Origin: Aquabacterium sp.
GTDB taxonomy: Bacteria > Pseudomonadota > Gammaproteobacteria > Burkholderiales > Burkholderiaceae_C
DNA: 61,535 nt
Reading direction: 5' to 3'
NCBI RefSeq assembly: GCF_016234775.1
Contig: NZ_JACRAH010000046.1
Coordinates: 1 to 61,535 of the forward strand
Both the position numbers and the translations under genes were made by a program. The notes below the pieces were generated by a model. It made no database searches. It had not been told where the DNA came from and saw only the letters and a program-made list of their open reading frames with translations. Each line of letters starts with the position of its first letter. Position 1 is the first letter of the stretch. Shown piece after piece: positions 25,877 to 35,498 of this stretch.

Positions 25877-28603
25877 TCAAATGACCACGTTGACCAGACG
25901 GCCCGGCACCACGATGACCTTCTTGGCTGGCTTGCCTTCGGCAAACTTGGCGAAGTCTTCGCTGGCCAGGGCGGCGGCCTCAATCGCAGCCTTGTCGGCG
26001 TTGGGGCTGACCTTGATCGAACCACGCAGCTTGCCATTGACTTGCAGCATCAGCTCGATCTCGTCTTGCACCAGGGCCTCTTCGACCACGACGGGCCAGG
26101 GGGCGTCCAGCAAGTCGCCTTGGCCGTCCTGTGCGGCGTAACCCAGGTCTTCCCACAGCACGTGCGTGAGGTGCGGGCAGGCGGGGTACAGGCCACGCAG
26201 CAGCACGCTGTAGCCTTCGCGCAGCACAGCCAGATCAGCGGGCGTGTCGCCCTTGTGGGCTTCCAGTGCATTGAGCAGCTTCATGGCGCCGGAGGCCACG
26301 GTGTTGTACTGCATGCGCTCGTAGTCGTAGCTGATCTGCTTGAGGATCACGAAAACCTCGCGGCGCAGGGCCTTGGCATCGGCGCTCAGTTCAGCCTGAA
26401 CGACCTTGCCAGCGGTTTTCAGCGCCTCGGCGTTTTTGGCGCCGAAGTTCCACACGCGCTTGACGAAGCGGTGCGCGCCTTCCACGCCAGCGGCGCTCCA
26501 CTCCAGCGTCTGCTCGGGGGGCGAGGCGAACATGGTGAACAGGCGGGCCGTGTCGGCGCCCATGGTGTCGATCAGCTCCTGTGGGTCCACACCGTTGTTC
26601 TTGGACTTGGACATGGTGCCCACGCCGCCGTAGTCGATGGCGGAGCCGTCGGCCTTGAGTTTGGCGCCGTTGATCTTGCCGTTGGCATCAAACGTGTTCT
26701 CGACCTCATGCGGCCAGAAATACTCGATGCCGCCTTGCGCGGTCTTGCGCGAGTAGATGTGGTTGAGCACCATGCCCTGTGTGAGCAGCTTCTTGAAGGG
26801 CTCGTCGATCTTGACCAGGCCCAGGTCACGCATGACCTTCGTCCAGAAGCGCGCATACAGCAAGTGCAGGATGGCGTGTTCGATGCCACCGATGTACTGG
26901 TCCATGCCGCGGTTGCCGGCGGCATTGGCGGCGCCCATCCAGTAGTTGGTGCGCTCATCGACCATGGCTTGCGCGTTGTCGGCGCAGGTGTAGCGCAGGA
27001 AGTACCAGCTCGAATCCACGAAGGTGTCCATCGTGTCGGTTTCGCGCTGGGCGGGCTTGCCGCACTTCGGGCAGCCCACGTTCAGGAAGTCGGGGCGCGA
27101 TTTGAGCGGGTTGCCGGAGCCATCGGGCACCACGTCTTCGGGCAGGACCACGGGCAGGTCCTTCTCGGGTACGGGCACGGGGCCGCACGCGTCCGGGGAG
27201 GGGGCCCCGGGCGTTCCGGAGCCGTGGCAGTGGATGATCGGGATGGGGGTGCCCCAGTAACGCTGGCGGCTGATGCCCCAGTCGCGCAGGCGCCAGGTGG
27301 TCTTCTTCTCGCCGATGCCCTTGGCCATCAGGATCTCGGCGACCTTGCCCACTGCGTCCTTGTAGGCCAGGCCATTGAGGCCCTCGCTGTTGACGCACGT
27401 GCCGCGTTGCTTGTCACCGTACCACTCGGCCCAGGCGGAGGTAGAGAAGGTTTCGCCTTCCACGCCAATGACCTGCTTGATGGCGATGCCGTACTTCTTC
27501 GCAAACGCGAAGTCGCGCTCGTCATGCGCCGGCACGCCCATCACGGCGCCATCGCCATACGACATCAGCACGTAGTTGCCCACCCAGACCTCGACCTTGT
27601 CGCCGGTGATGGGGTGGGTGACGAACAGGCCCGTGGGCACGCCTTTCTTCTCTTGCGTGGCCAGCTCGGCCTCGGTGGTGCCACCGGTCTTGCATTCTTC
27701 GATGAAGGCTTGCAGGGTGGCATTACCAGCCGCTGCATGCACGGCAAGCGGGTGTTCCGGCGCCACGGCGCAGAAGGTCACGCCCATGATGGTGTCGGCG
27801 CGGGTGGTAAACACCCACAGCTGGCCCTGGTTGATCAGGCCGCCGTCGGCACCGGTGATGTCATGCGCGAACGCAAAGCGCACGCCTTCAGACTTGCCGA
27901 TCCAGTTTTCCTGCATCAGGCGCACGCGCTCGGGCCAGCCGGACAGGTAGTTCGGGTCTTCAGGGTTGGCCACGGCCGAGAGCAGCTCGTCGGCGTACTT
28001 GGTGATGTTCAGGTAGTAGCCCGGGATCTCGCGCTTTTCAACGGGGGCGCCCGAGCGCCAGCCCTTGCCGTCGATCACCTGCTCGTTGGCCAGCACGGTC
28101 TGGTCCACCGGGTCCCAGTTCACGGTCTGGGTGCGGCGTTCGCACACACCGGCTTCCAGCATCTTGATGAACAGCCACTGGTTCCACTTGTAGTAGTCGG
28201 GCTGGCAGGTGGCGATCTCGCGCGACCAGTCGATCGCCAGACCCATCGCCTTCATCTGCTTTTTCATGTAAGCGATGTTGTCGTAGGTCCAGGCGGCGGG
28301 TGGCACCTTGTTTTTCAGTGCGGCGTTTTCAGCCGGCAGGCCGAAGGCGTCCCAACCCATGGGCATCAGCACGTTGTGACCGTTCATGCGCAGGTAGCGC
28401 GTGAGCATGTCGTTGATCGTGTAGTTGCGTACGTGGCCCATGTGCAACTTGCCCGAGGGGTAAGGCAGCATCGAGCAGGCGTAAAACGCCTTTTTGTCCT
28501 TGCTTTCGGTGACGCGGTAGGCGTCGCGGTCGTTCCAGTGCTGCTGGGCACGGGCCTCGACGGCACGTGGGTCGTAGGTCTGGTTTTCTTGTGTAGCGCT
28601 CAT
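25877..28603 (-). CDS. leuS: Leucine-tRNA ligase
   Basis: Class I aminoacyl-tRNA synthetase charging tRNA-Leu. The 908-residue protein has the HIGH-type motif [14 protein letters not shown], the CP1 editing domain, a zinc-like knob ([20 protein letters not shown]) and [12 protein letters not shown] as KMSKS. ATG 28603 (MSATQENQ) is chosen because the family aligns there; the frame runs 52 codons further up over a leader hairpin. First gene of leuS-lptE-holA. Confidence 0.97.
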   Translation of the reverse strand: MSATQENQTYDPRAVEARAQQHWNDRDAYRVTESKDKKAFYACSMLPYPSGKLHMGHVRNYTINDMLTRYLRMNGHNVLMPMGWDAFGLPAENAALKNKVPPAAWTYDNIAYMKKQMKAMGLAIDWSREIATCQPDYYKWNQWLFIKMLEAGVCERRTQTVNWDPVDQTVLANEQVIDGKGWRSGAPVEKREIPGYYLNITKYADELLSAVANPEDPNYLSGWPERVRLMQENWIGKSEGVRFAFAHDITGADGGLINQGQLWVFTTRADTIMGVTFCAVAPEHPLAVHAAAGNATLQAFIEECKTGGTTEAELATQEKKGVPTGLFVTHPITGDKVEVWVGNYVLMSYGDGAVMGVPAHDERDFAFAKKYGIAIKQVIGVEGETFSTSAWAEWYGDKQRGTCVNSEGLNGLAYKDAVGKVAEILMAKGIGEKKTTWRLRDWGISRQRYWGTPIPIIHCHGSGTPGAPSPDACGPVPVPEKDLPVVLPEDVVPDGSGNPLKSRPDFLNVGCPKCGKPAQRETDTMDTFVDSSWYFLRYTCADNAQAMVDERTNYWMGAANAAGNRGMDQYIGGIEHAILHLLYARFWTKVMRDLGLVKIDEPFKKLLTQGMVLNHIYSRKTAQGGIEYFWPHEVENTFDANGKINGAKLKADGSAIDYGGVGTMSKSKNNGVDPQELIDTMGADTARLFTMFASPPEQTLEWSAAGVEGAHRFVKRVWNFGAKNAEALKTAGKVVQAELSADAKALRREVFVILKQISYDYERMQYNTVASGAMKLLNALEAHKGDTPADLAVLREGYSVLLRGLYPACPHLTHVLWEDLGYAAQDGQGDLLDAPWPVVVEEALVQDEIELMLQVNGKLRGSIKVSPNADKAAIEAAALASEDFAKFAEGKPAKKVIVVPGRLVNVVI

Positions 28604-28630
28604 GGGATCGGTCACCGCAAAGACGAATTC

Positions 28631-28673
28631 AGGCTGGCAGCCCTTCACCATACGGGAAAAAGGGCTCCAGCCT
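28631..28673 (-). promoter_or_regulatory. Long hairpin in the leuS leader
   Basis: AGGCTGGCAGCCCTT (28631-28645) pairs with AAGGGCTCCAGCCT (28660-28673) with a single bulge, giving about 14 base pairs and a 14-base loop. It fills the 91-base gap between the WYL regulator stop and the leuS start. Neither strand has a T run after it, so it is not a classical terminator; it may be a leader or 3'-end processing structure. Confidence 0.45.
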
Positions 28674-28694
28674 GTGAAAGGTGGAATCTGGGGA

Positions 28695-29387
28695 TTATAG
28701 GAAGGGTGGGGGCTCGCACCATTGCCGAAACATGTCTGCCAGCGTTTTGCCGGCTTCATCCTTGAACGTACCTGGTCCGATCAACAGTTTCCGGATGCGG
28801 TCCAGCCGGAACTGTCGGAAATCCTGCCGTAGCTCGCACCAGGCTGACAGGGTCCAGGCAGATTCCCAATAGAAACAGGCCAAGGGGCGCAGGGTACGTT
28901 GGCTGGGCTGGCCTTTGACATCGGCATAGTCGATGTGCAAGACCTGGCGGGATTCGATGGCCACGCGCAGTTGCCCCAGCCGTGTCAGGACGATGCTGTC
29001 GTGCGGGCGCGCCGGTGCATGCAGGGGAAGGCTGTCGGCCGCTACGCGGCTGCTAAGTGGCAGCACGCTGAGGATCTTGCTCAAGGCTTCTTCAGCTTGC
29101 GCGGCCAGGGCCGGGTCCAACCGGCTGCGGGCGATGCGCACCGAGGCCACGAGCGCTTGCGCCTGTTCAGGGGTGAACATGAGCGGCGGCAGGCTGTAGT
29201 CCCGGGCGACCCGGTAGCCCACACCCGCCTCGCCTTCGATGGGCACGCCTTGCACTTGCAGAGCAGCCACATCCCGGTACACCGTGCGCACCGACACTTC
29301 CATGCGCTGCGCCAGCCACGCCGCCGTGGACAGGCGGCGCCCTCGGATGAGTTGCAGCAACTGGAACAGGCGATCGGCGCGGCGCAT
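28695..29387 (-). CDS. HTH/WYL-domain transcriptional regulator
   Basis: A DNA-binding regulator of the YafY type, usually responding to a ligand bound by the WYL domain. The 230-residue protein starts with the helix-turn-helix [18 protein letters not shown] and [14 protein letters not shown], then a WYL region with [20 protein letters not shown]. It follows the VOC gene by 30 bases on the same strand, a common pairing in which the regulator controls its neighbour. Confidence 0.9.
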   Translation of the reverse strand: MRRADRLFQLLQLIRGRRLSTAAWLAQRMEVSVRTVYRDVAALQVQGVPIEGEAGVGYRVARDYSLPPLMFTPEQAQALVASVRIARSRLDPALAAQAEEALSKILSVLPLSSRVAADSLPLHAPARPHDSIVLTRLGQLRVAIESRQVLHIDYADVKGQPSQRTLRPLACFYWESAWTLSAWCELRQDFRQFRLDRIRKLLIGPGTFKDEAGKTLADMFRQWCEPPPFL

Positions 29388-29417
29388 GGGCGCAGTGTGT
29401 CAGCTTTTGGGCGGTGC

Positions 29418-29813
29418 TCAGTCCAGCGCGTGCAGGCCGATCCTGTGGCCGTCCGGATCCGCAATGTGGGCGAAGCAGCCCATGTTGTCGGGTAGCACCA
29501 CGCGTGGTGTCAACAGCTTGCCACCGCAGGCATCCAGGCGAGCCAGCACGGCGTTGATCGACTTGCCAGCGTTCAGGTAAATGATGACGCCATCGGTGTT
29601 GGCCGGGGCCTTGTCTACCGCCATCAGGGCACCCTTGACGGCGTCAGGGCTGTCGGTGCAAGGGAAGACGGCAAAGTCGAGTCCTGAGCACGGTTCACGT
29701 CGCAGGGTGATGCCCAACAGGCGCTCATAGAAGGCGATGCTGCGGGCCATGTCGGTGACAGGGATCTCGAACCAGTTGATGGCGTGTTCGATGGGCGTGT
29801 TGGTTTGGCTCAT
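29418..29813 (-). CDS. VOC (glyoxalase/bleomycin-resistance) family protein
   Basis: A 131-residue single-module VOC protein with the start NWFEIPVTDMARSIAFYERL and a C-terminal GCFAHIADPDGHRIGLH. The His and Glu positions of metal-binding VOC enzymes are partly present (DPDGHRIGLH), so it could be a small dioxygenase, isomerase or antibiotic-binding protein; the substrate is unknown. A good AAGGAG ribosome site lies seven bases before the ATG but sits partly inside a hairpin. It leads a two-gene unit with the WYL regulator. Confidence 0.9.
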   Translation of the reverse strand: MSQTNTPIEHAINWFEIPVTDMARSIAFYERLLGITLRREPCSGLDFAVFPCTDSPDAVKGALMAVDKAPANTDGVIIYLNAGKSINAVLARLDACGGKLLTPRVVLPDNMGCFAHIADPDGHRIGLHALD

Positions 29814-29815
29814 GA

Positions 29816-29841
29816 AGGGCTCCTTGTGTTGAAAGAGCCCT
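29816..29841 (-). promoter_or_regulatory. Hairpin partly masking the VOC gene ribosome site
   Basis: AGGGCTC (29816-29822) and GAGCCCT (29835-29841) form a perfect 7-base-pair stem with a 12-base loop. On the minus strand the Shine-Dalgarno AAGGAG (29820-29825) overlaps the stem, so folding would reduce initiation at ATG 29813. No ligand motif is recognisable. Confidence 0.35.
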
Positions 29842-29855
29842 CATGGTGCGGACCT

Positions 29856-29881
29856 GCTGCTGACAGCGTCCTGTCAGCAGC
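29856..29881 (-). terminator. Strong tetraloop hairpin after the SDR gene
   Basis: GCTGCTGACAG (29856-29866) and CTGTCAGCAGC (29871-29881) form a perfect 11-base-pair stem closed by a 4-base loop, starting 9 bases past the SDR stop. There is no T run, but it is placed as a transcript end between the SDR and the VOC gene. Confidence 0.5.
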
Positions 29882-29890
29882 CTTGAGGCT

Positions 29891-30775
29891 TCACGCGGCG
29901 CGTCGCGTCAAACCTTGGCCGGACAGCGCCGGCACTTCGGCCCAGATGCAGCTTTGTTGATACAGCGCTTCCTGCAAGGCCTGATCCTTTGCGAACCGCG
30001 ACACGATGCGCGGGTGCTGGATCGAGAAGTAGCCACCGGTTTCACCACGCCTGCTGCTGCCAATGGCCAGCTCGGCGGCCAGCTTGCCTGGGCGCTCCGG
30101 ACCGATCAGGAAGGGGCGCATCACCGCGTATTGCCAGCGCGGCAGTTCGCGGTAGATGGGCGAGGCCACGCCGCCTGGGTGCATGGCTTGCGAGGTGATG
30201 CCGGCGGGCAGCTTGCGCGCCAGCGCGTTGCTGAACATCAGGTTGCCCAGTTTGGATTGCGCATACGCAGGCAGCACGCGGTAGGGTGTGCGACCTTTGG
30301 CCGTGTCCAGATCGATGCGCCCCAGGTTGTGCGCGATGGACGACAGGTGCACGATGCGTGCATCGCCCTGGCCGGGGCCGTCTGCGTCGGCACTGACCTG
30401 CAGCAAGGGCATCAACAGATGCGTCAGCAGGAACGGCCCCAGGTAATTGCCGCCGAACTGCAGCTCGAACCCTTCCTGGGTGAACTGCTGCCGAATGGGC
30501 ACGGCGCCTGCGTTGTTGATGAGCGCATCCAGTCGGTCGTGGCGTTGGGCAAAGGCATGCACGAAGGCGTGAATGGCCGCGAATGACGAGAGGTCCAGCT
30601 TGTAGAGCTCGACCTGGGCGCCGGGTGTGCGCTGCAGGATCTCGGCGCGGGCGGAGGCAGCCTTGCCTTGATCGCGGCAGGCCAGGCAGACGATGGCACC
30701 TTGTCGGGCCAGTTCATGGGCCATGGACAGGCCGATGCCGGAGTTGCCCCCGGTGATGACGACGATTTTGCGCAT
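29891..30775 (-). CDS. Short-chain dehydrogenase/reductase
   Basis: An NAD(P)-dependent oxidoreductase resembling retinol dehydrogenase/WWOX-type SDRs. The 294-residue protein has the cofactor motif GGNSGIGLSMA, NNAGAVP, the catalytic Ser in HLSSIAHN and YAQSKLGNL (Tyr, Lys). An AAGGAG ribosome site precedes the ATG. It follows an alpha/beta hydrolase by 11 bases, so the pair is probably one operon acting on the same small molecule. Confidence 0.92.
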   Translation of the reverse strand: MRKIVVITGGNSGIGLSMAHELARQGAIVCLACRDQGKAASARAEILQRTPGAQVELYKLDLSSFAAIHAFVHAFAQRHDRLDALINNAGAVPIRQQFTQEGFELQFGGNYLGPFLLTHLLMPLLQVSADADGPGQGDARIVHLSSIAHNLGRIDLDTAKGRTPYRVLPAYAQSKLGNLMFSNALARKLPAGITSQAMHPGGVASPIYRELPRWQYAVMRPFLIGPERPGKLAAELAIGSSRRGETGGYFSIQHPRIVSRFAKDQALQEALYQQSCIWAEVPALSGQGLTRRAA

Positions 30776-30786
30776 GAGGGCGCTCC

Positions 30787-31686
30787 TTATCTGGCCGCGG
30801 CAATGGGGATGCTGTCAATGAAGCTGCGCACATGCCGGGTGAACAACTCGGGTTGCTTGAGCGTGACCCAATGCCCCGCCGGGATTTCCGTGCGGCGCAA
30901 TTGAGGCACCCAGCGTGAGAGGTTCTCGCTCAACCAGGGACTGACGAAGTGGTCCTGCGTGGGCACCAGCACCTGAACCGGCGCGTGGGCGTAGCGCATC
31001 CGGGGCTTGAGCATGCGCTGGAAGACATTGGCGCGGTACAGGCCCACACCGTGCACGCCGTCCGATGTCTGCGAGGCGCGCGGCTTGATTTCGGTGGACT
31101 CCAGCACCCGCATCAGGCCGGGCCAGTTCGGGCCGATCAGCGTGCGCCACAGCGCCTCGGGCAGCAAGGGCAGTTGGAACATGTAGACGTACCAAGACTT
31201 GAGCATCTGCAGCGTCACGCGGCCCAGATTGGTGGGCGTGGGGCGCTTGAGGCTGTCACGCAGCCAGTGGCCGAAGTGATCCAGACAAGGGCCCGAGCAC
31301 GAGGTGAAGGAGGCAATGCGGCCTTTGAGTGCGGGCTCGGTCACGAACTCCCAGCTCTGTACCGAGCCCCAGTCATGCGCCACCAGGTGCACTGGGCGTT
31401 TGGGGCTGACGGCGTTGAGCACCGCCTTGAAATCGGCCGTGAGGTGTTCCAGCCGGTAATCGCTGCGGCGTTTGGGTTTGAACGAGTCACCGGCACCGCG
31501 CACGTCATAGGCGATGACCTGATAGCGATCGCTCAGGGCCTGGGCCACGGGTTCCCACTTGCTGCGGTTGTCCGGATAGCCGTGAACGAGGATCACCACT
31601 GGCAGCGTGGTGCTGCCCCAGCGTTGAACGGCCAGTGGGCCGTGGGGGCCGTGAACCACAAAGGAAGACGAGGGCTTGGAGGACAT
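30787..31686 (-). CDS. Alpha/beta hydrolase, epoxide-hydrolase/haloalkane-dehalogenase type
   Basis: A soluble hydrolase with an aspartate nucleophile. The 299-residue protein has the oxyanion HGYPDNRSKW, the nucleophile elbow LVAHDWGSVQSW (Asp rather than Ser) and a C-terminal AGHWVTLKQPE holding the catalytic His. The Asp nucleophile and HGYPD indicate epoxide hydrolase or dehalogenase chemistry. It is paired with a downstream SDR. The substrate is not evident. Confidence 0.9.
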   Translation of the reverse strand: MSSKPSSSFVVHGPHGPLAVQRWGSTTLPVVILVHGYPDNRSKWEPVAQALSDRYQVIAYDVRGAGDSFKPKRRSDYRLEHLTADFKAVLNAVSPKRPVHLVAHDWGSVQSWEFVTEPALKGRIASFTSCSGPCLDHFGHWLRDSLKRPTPTNLGRVTLQMLKSWYVYMFQLPLLPEALWRTLIGPNWPGLMRVLESTEIKPRASQTSDGVHGVGLYRANVFQRMLKPRMRYAHAPVQVLVPTQDHFVSPWLSENLSRWVPQLRRTEIPAGHWVTLKQPELFTRHVRSFIDSIPIAAAR

Positions 31687-31801
31687 CAGGACTGCATGCG
31701 ATGAGGGTCTCGCATGCTAGTGAGGAGTGGCCTGACATGCCAAGAACAAATCACGACAGGAAGGAAGCTGTGGCGACACCCAGCTCAGGTATTTCCCTAC
31801 C

Positions 31802-32233
31802 TCACGGTGTAGGCTGACGGGCCGAATCCGGCAGGCCGGCCAGATAGTCAAACAGCCAGTTGAAGCAAAACGCGTAGATCAGGAAGAACGCCACCAGGCC
31901 CAGATCCGTGATCAGGGCCTCCCACCAGCCCAGGTTCAGCCACCAGGCGATCATGGGTACCGTCATCAATATCAGGCCGCCCTCAAAACAGAGGGCATGG
32001 CCCATGCGCCGCGACACCGTGCGCTGGCGGCTGACCTGACGACGCTCCCAGGCCTCGTACAGGGTGTTGAAGACCATGTTCCAGATGAGCGCCACGATGG
32101 AGGTGGACACGGCCAGCCCGCCTGCCTCGGCGGTGCTGCTGCCGGACAGCCAGCGCATGCCCAGTGTGACGATGACGACCGCGATCAGCTCGAACAGGCT
32201 GGCGTGAACGATCTTGCGTTTGAAGCCTTGCAT
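31802..32233 (-). CDS. PACE-family multidrug/biocide efflux protein
   Basis: A small inner-membrane proton-coupled exporter of the AceI type (chlorhexidine, acriflavine, short diamines). The 143-residue protein has four membrane helices in two BTP repeats, with the conserved Glu15 in RKIVHASLFELIAVV and the partner motifs WNMVFNTLYEAWE and GHALCFEGGLIL. It is a single gene between the hydrolase and the phosphorelay cluster. PACE proteins can export putrescine and cadaverine, which may connect to the polyamine genes, but that is speculative. Confidence 0.9.
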   Translation of the reverse strand: MQGFKRKIVHASLFELIAVVIVTLGMRWLSGSSTAEAGGLAVSTSIVALIWNMVFNTLYEAWERRQVSRQRTVSRRMGHALCFEGGLILMTVPMIAWWLNLGWWEALITDLGLVAFFLIYAFCFNWLFDYLAGLPDSARQPTP

Positions 32234-32268
32234 GGGGCAAGGGTAGCAGGTGCGAATGCGTCAGACGC

Positions 32269-35073
32269 TCAGTGCGGTATCCATTTGATCAGGGTATCGA
32301 CCATGGTCTCCGGCATGATGGGCTTGGTGATCATGTCCACCATGCCAGCCTCCAGGCAACGTTCGCGATCTGCGGGCAGCACCGCAGCCGTCATGGCAAT
32401 GATGGGAATGTCATGGGCGTGGCCCATCTGCTGGATGCGCCGAGAGGCCTCCAGACCATCCATCACCGGCATGTGCATGTCCATCAGGATGGCCGAGAAG
32501 TAGCCCGGCAGCGCCTGTTCCATGCGCTCTACAGCCTGTTGCCCATCGTCCAGTGTTTCGACTTCCAGCCCGGCTTGCTGCAGGAAGGCCTGGGCCACCA
32601 TCTGGTTGAGCAGGTTGTCTTCTACCAGCAGCACGCGGCAGCCTTTTAGTGCCTGCCCACGTTGTGCCAGCAGGTGAGCAGGCGAGGCTTGCGGCTGTGG
32701 CATTGTCTGGTTGTGGGTGCGTGCATGCGCCAGTGTTTTGAACAGCACGCCAGGCAGGACCGGGTGCGACAGCAGCGTGTCCACTGGCGACGGCCCCGTC
32801 GCATCCAGCAAGGATTGGCGTTCGAAGCCAGGTATCAAGCCCATGATCGTGGTCTGGTGGTCGCCATGTTGTCGCAACTGATCACGCAGCACGCGCACGA
32901 CCTGTGCGGCTTGCGCATCGGCTTGCAGCCAGTCGATGATCACGGCATCGAACGGTTCACCATCTTGCGCCTTGCTCATGATGTGGGCGCAGGCCACGTC
33001 AAGGTCTTCCGCGGCAGTGACGGCAGCGTGGCGGGCCTGCAGCATACGAGTGAGAGCCTCAAGCGCTGCTGGTGTCGACCCGAGCAGCAGCACCTTGAAG
33101 GGCTCGCTGGCGAGCGGAGGGTTGACAGAGGGCGGTGCCGGCAGCAGCGGCATGGTGAACCAGAACTCACTGCCTTCACCCAGGCTGCTGTGCACGCCGA
33201 TGCGCCCCTCCATCATCTCGATCAGACGCTTGCTGATGGCCAGACCCAGTCCTGTGCCCCCGAAGCGCCGCGTAATGGACACATCGCCTTGAGCGAACGC
33301 AGCAAACAAGGCCTGGCGGCGGTCGGGGGCGATGCCGATGCCGGTATCACGCACGGCAAAGCGCAGCATGTCACCATCCGTGCGGACTTCGAGATGGATG
33401 CCGCCCTTGTCCGTGAACTTGACGGCATTGCCCACGAGGTTGTTGAGGATTTGAGAAAGCCGCAAGGGGTCACCCAGGATGTGGGTGGGCAGTGGTTCAA
33501 TCAGGTCCACGCTGAAGCGCAGGCGTTTTTGAGCCATACGCCCGGAGAACAGATCTGCCACGCGTTGCAGGATGTCCTCCAGATCGATGTCGGTGTGCTC
33601 CAGCGTCATCTGACCAGCTTCCACCTTGGCATAGTCCAGCACATCATCGAGGATGCCCATCAAAGCCATCGCAGAGTCATGAACGCGCTCGATGTGGCCA
33701 TAAGCAGAAGGGGGCAAGGCCTCTTCCAGTGCCAGGCGAGACAGTCCGACGATGGCGTTCATCGGCGTGCGTATCTCGTGGCTCATGTTGGCGAGGAATG
33801 CGCTGGTGATGCGAGCGGCTTCCTGCGCCGTGTTGCGCGCATTGACGAGGGTCTCGTGCAGGATGTTCTGCTCGGTCACGTCCCGCGCTATCACCAGCAG
33901 GTGCGGTTCATCGCCACGGGCCAGTCTGGCCAGCGACCACGCCAGGTGAACGACATGTTCTGGCGAGCGTTGCATGGCGATTTCCAGATGCCGCGTCTGG
34001 CCGTCGGCCAGCGTGGCTTGCGCCTCATCGATCAAGTGGCTGGCCGCTCCAGTGGCCAGGGCGGCCATTGGCTGTTGTTTGAGTTGGTGCAGGGCCATGC
34101 CGGTGAGCATGGCCATCTCGCTATTGGCCAGCACACACTGTTGATCGGTACGGTAGACGGCCATGCCGATGGGCGAGTTGCCGATCACCGCTTCGACGAA
34201 GTGCAACAGCTCTTCCACCTTGGCTTGAGCGGCCTTGATCACGGTGATGTCTGTGATGGTCACGTAGAAGCCGGCAACCTCACCGAACTCGTTGGTATCT
34301 GGGCGGTACTCGGCCTGCAGGTGCCGTGTCTTGACGCCGTTGTTACCGGGCAAGGTATGTTCGAAGAGCTGAACCTGCCCTTGCAGCGCACGTACGATGT
34401 AGGGCTGGTGAATCGCATACATCACCGGGCCGATGGCATCACGTACGCGCATGCCAGGCAGGTGTTCGGGCAGCAGCTCAAACCAGGCTTCATGTGCGCG
34501 GTTGCCAAAGCGCACGCATTGGGCAGCATCCCAGTAGCCGATCAGGCTGGAGGTGTGGTCCAGCAGGTCTTGCAGATCGCGTTCCCGCAGCCGTATGGTC
34601 GCCGCTTGCTCTTCAACGCGCCGCTCCAGTTGCCGGTGCATGTCATCCAGCTCGCGCCGCATCTGATGGTGTTCCAGGCTGCGCAGGACCGAGCGCACCA
34701 GACTTTCCGCGCTCAGGTGCAGCTTGGAGAGGTAGTCGGCGGCACCCTCTTGCAGCGTCTGCACGACCAGCGCTTCGTTGCCAGCGCCTGTCACCATGAT
34801 GACGGGGCAGTCCTGGCAGGTTTCCGAGCGCAGTCGCTGCAGGAGGTCCATGCCGGTGGTGTCACCGAGCTGGTTGTCCAGCACCACGCAGTCGAACGGG
34901 TGTGTGCGCACCATGCGCAAGGCCTCTTCGCCTGATGAGGCCTCGTGCGTGACGACCTTGACGGGCGAGCGTTGCATGTAGCGCTGCACGCGTTCGCGAT
35001 CAACGTCGTCGTCATCGACTACGAGCAGATGCAGCGGATTGGTGGGTGCGTTCACGGCTGGGCTTGCATTCAT
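32269..35073 (-). CDS. Hybrid histidine kinase: REC-PAS-PAS-HisKA-HATPase-REC*-REC
   Basis: A soluble hybrid kinase that probably takes phosphate from its neighbours and passes it on. The 934-residue protein starts with a receiver domain (phospho-Asp66 in VVLDNQLGDT), a coiled coil (about 135-170), two PAS domains (about 170-285 and 290-400), HisKA with MSHEIRTPMNA (His432), a HATPase ending GTGLGLAISKRL, a degenerate receiver (starting VLLLGSTP, lacking the acidic pair) and a full C-terminal receiver (LLVEDN, LMDMHMPVMDG). No Hpt domain is present. ATG 35073 overlaps the previous stop as ATGA, which fixes the start. Confidence 0.94.
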   Translation of the reverse strand: MNASPAVNAPTNPLHLLVVDDDDVDRERVQRYMQRSPVKVVTHEASSGEEALRMVRTHPFDCVVLDNQLGDTTGMDLLQRLRSETCQDCPVIMVTGAGNEALVVQTLQEGAADYLSKLHLSAESLVRSVLRSLEHHQMRRELDDMHRQLERRVEEQAATIRLRERDLQDLLDHTSSLIGYWDAAQCVRFGNRAHEAWFELLPEHLPGMRVRDAIGPVMYAIHQPYIVRALQGQVQLFEHTLPGNNGVKTRHLQAEYRPDTNEFGEVAGFYVTITDITVIKAAQAKVEELLHFVEAVIGNSPIGMAVYRTDQQCVLANSEMAMLTGMALHQLKQQPMAALATGAASHLIDEAQATLADGQTRHLEIAMQRSPEHVVHLAWSLARLARGDEPHLLVIARDVTEQNILHETLVNARNTAQEAARITSAFLANMSHEIRTPMNAIVGLSRLALEEALPPSAYGHIERVHDSAMALMGILDDVLDYAKVEAGQMTLEHTDIDLEDILQRVADLFSGRMAQKRLRFSVDLIEPLPTHILGDPLRLSQILNNLVGNAVKFTDKGGIHLEVRTDGDMLRFAVRDTGIGIAPDRRQALFAAFAQGDVSITRRFGGTGLGLAISKRLIEMMEGRIGVHSSLGEGSEFWFTMPLLPAPPSVNPPLASEPFKVLLLGSTPAALEALTRMLQARHAAVTAAEDLDVACAHIMSKAQDGEPFDAVIIDWLQADAQAAQVVRVLRDQLRQHGDHQTTIMGLIPGFERQSLLDATGPSPVDTLLSHPVLPGVLFKTLAHARTHNQTMPQPQASPAHLLAQRGQALKGCRVLLVEDNLLNQMVAQAFLQQAGLEVETLDDGQQAVERMEQALPGYFSAILMDMHMPVMDGLEASRRIQQMGHAHDIPIIAMTAAVLPADRERCLEAGMVDMITKPIMPETMVDTLIKWIPH

Positions 35074-35498
35074 GGCAGTTTGACCGCGCACTGGTAGCTT
35101 TGCAGCAGTGCGACCAGTTTCGAGAATTGAGGGCCCACGGCGGACTTCACCATGTAACCTGCGATGTTCTCGTGATAGGCGCGTGTACGGTCCGACTCGT
35201 CATCGGAGGTGGTCAGGACGAACACGACTTCATCACTCAGTTTGGGATCTGCGCGCAGAGCCTGCAGGAACTCGAAGCCATTCATGCGTGGCATGTTGAG
35301 GTCCAGCAGGATGACGCGTGGCCGGGGAGCGACCTGCCCCGTCTGCGTCGCGCGCAGCATTTCCAGGGCCTTCAGGCCATCTTCGGCCCAGATGACCGGT
35401 ATGGTCAAGCCCGCTTTTTCGAGGCTGCGCACGACCGCTTCGGCGGCCACGTCATCGTCTTCGATCAACAGGATGGACAGGGCCTCAGACCTGGTCAT
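35070..35498 (-). CDS. Single-domain response regulator (Rcp1-like)
   Basis: A stand-alone receiver that shuttles phosphate between kinases. The 142-residue protein has the acidic pocket LLIEDDDV, phospho-Asp in VILLDLNMPRMNGFEF and the Thr/Lys switch VLTTSDDESDR and GYMVKS, the pattern of phytochrome-linked Rcp1 regulators. ATG 35498 has a GAGGAGA ribosome site and lies 14 bases inside the upstream kinase gene; its stop overlaps the next kinase start. Confidence 0.94.
   Translation of the reverse strand: MTRSEALSILLIEDDDVAAEAVVRSLEKAGLTIPVIWAEDGLKALEMLRATQTGQVAPRPRVILLDLNMPRMNGFEFLQALRADPKLSDEVVFVLTTSDDESDRTRAYHENIAGYMVKSAVGPQFSKLVALLQSYQCAVKLP

Noticed and set aside
25859..28765. 968-codon open frame on the plus strand
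   Set aside because: It is the antisense shadow of leuS; composition is rich in His, Gln and Val with no domains.
32662..34935. 757-codon plus-strand frame
   Set aside because: Antisense to the hybrid histidine kinase, whose motifs are complete.
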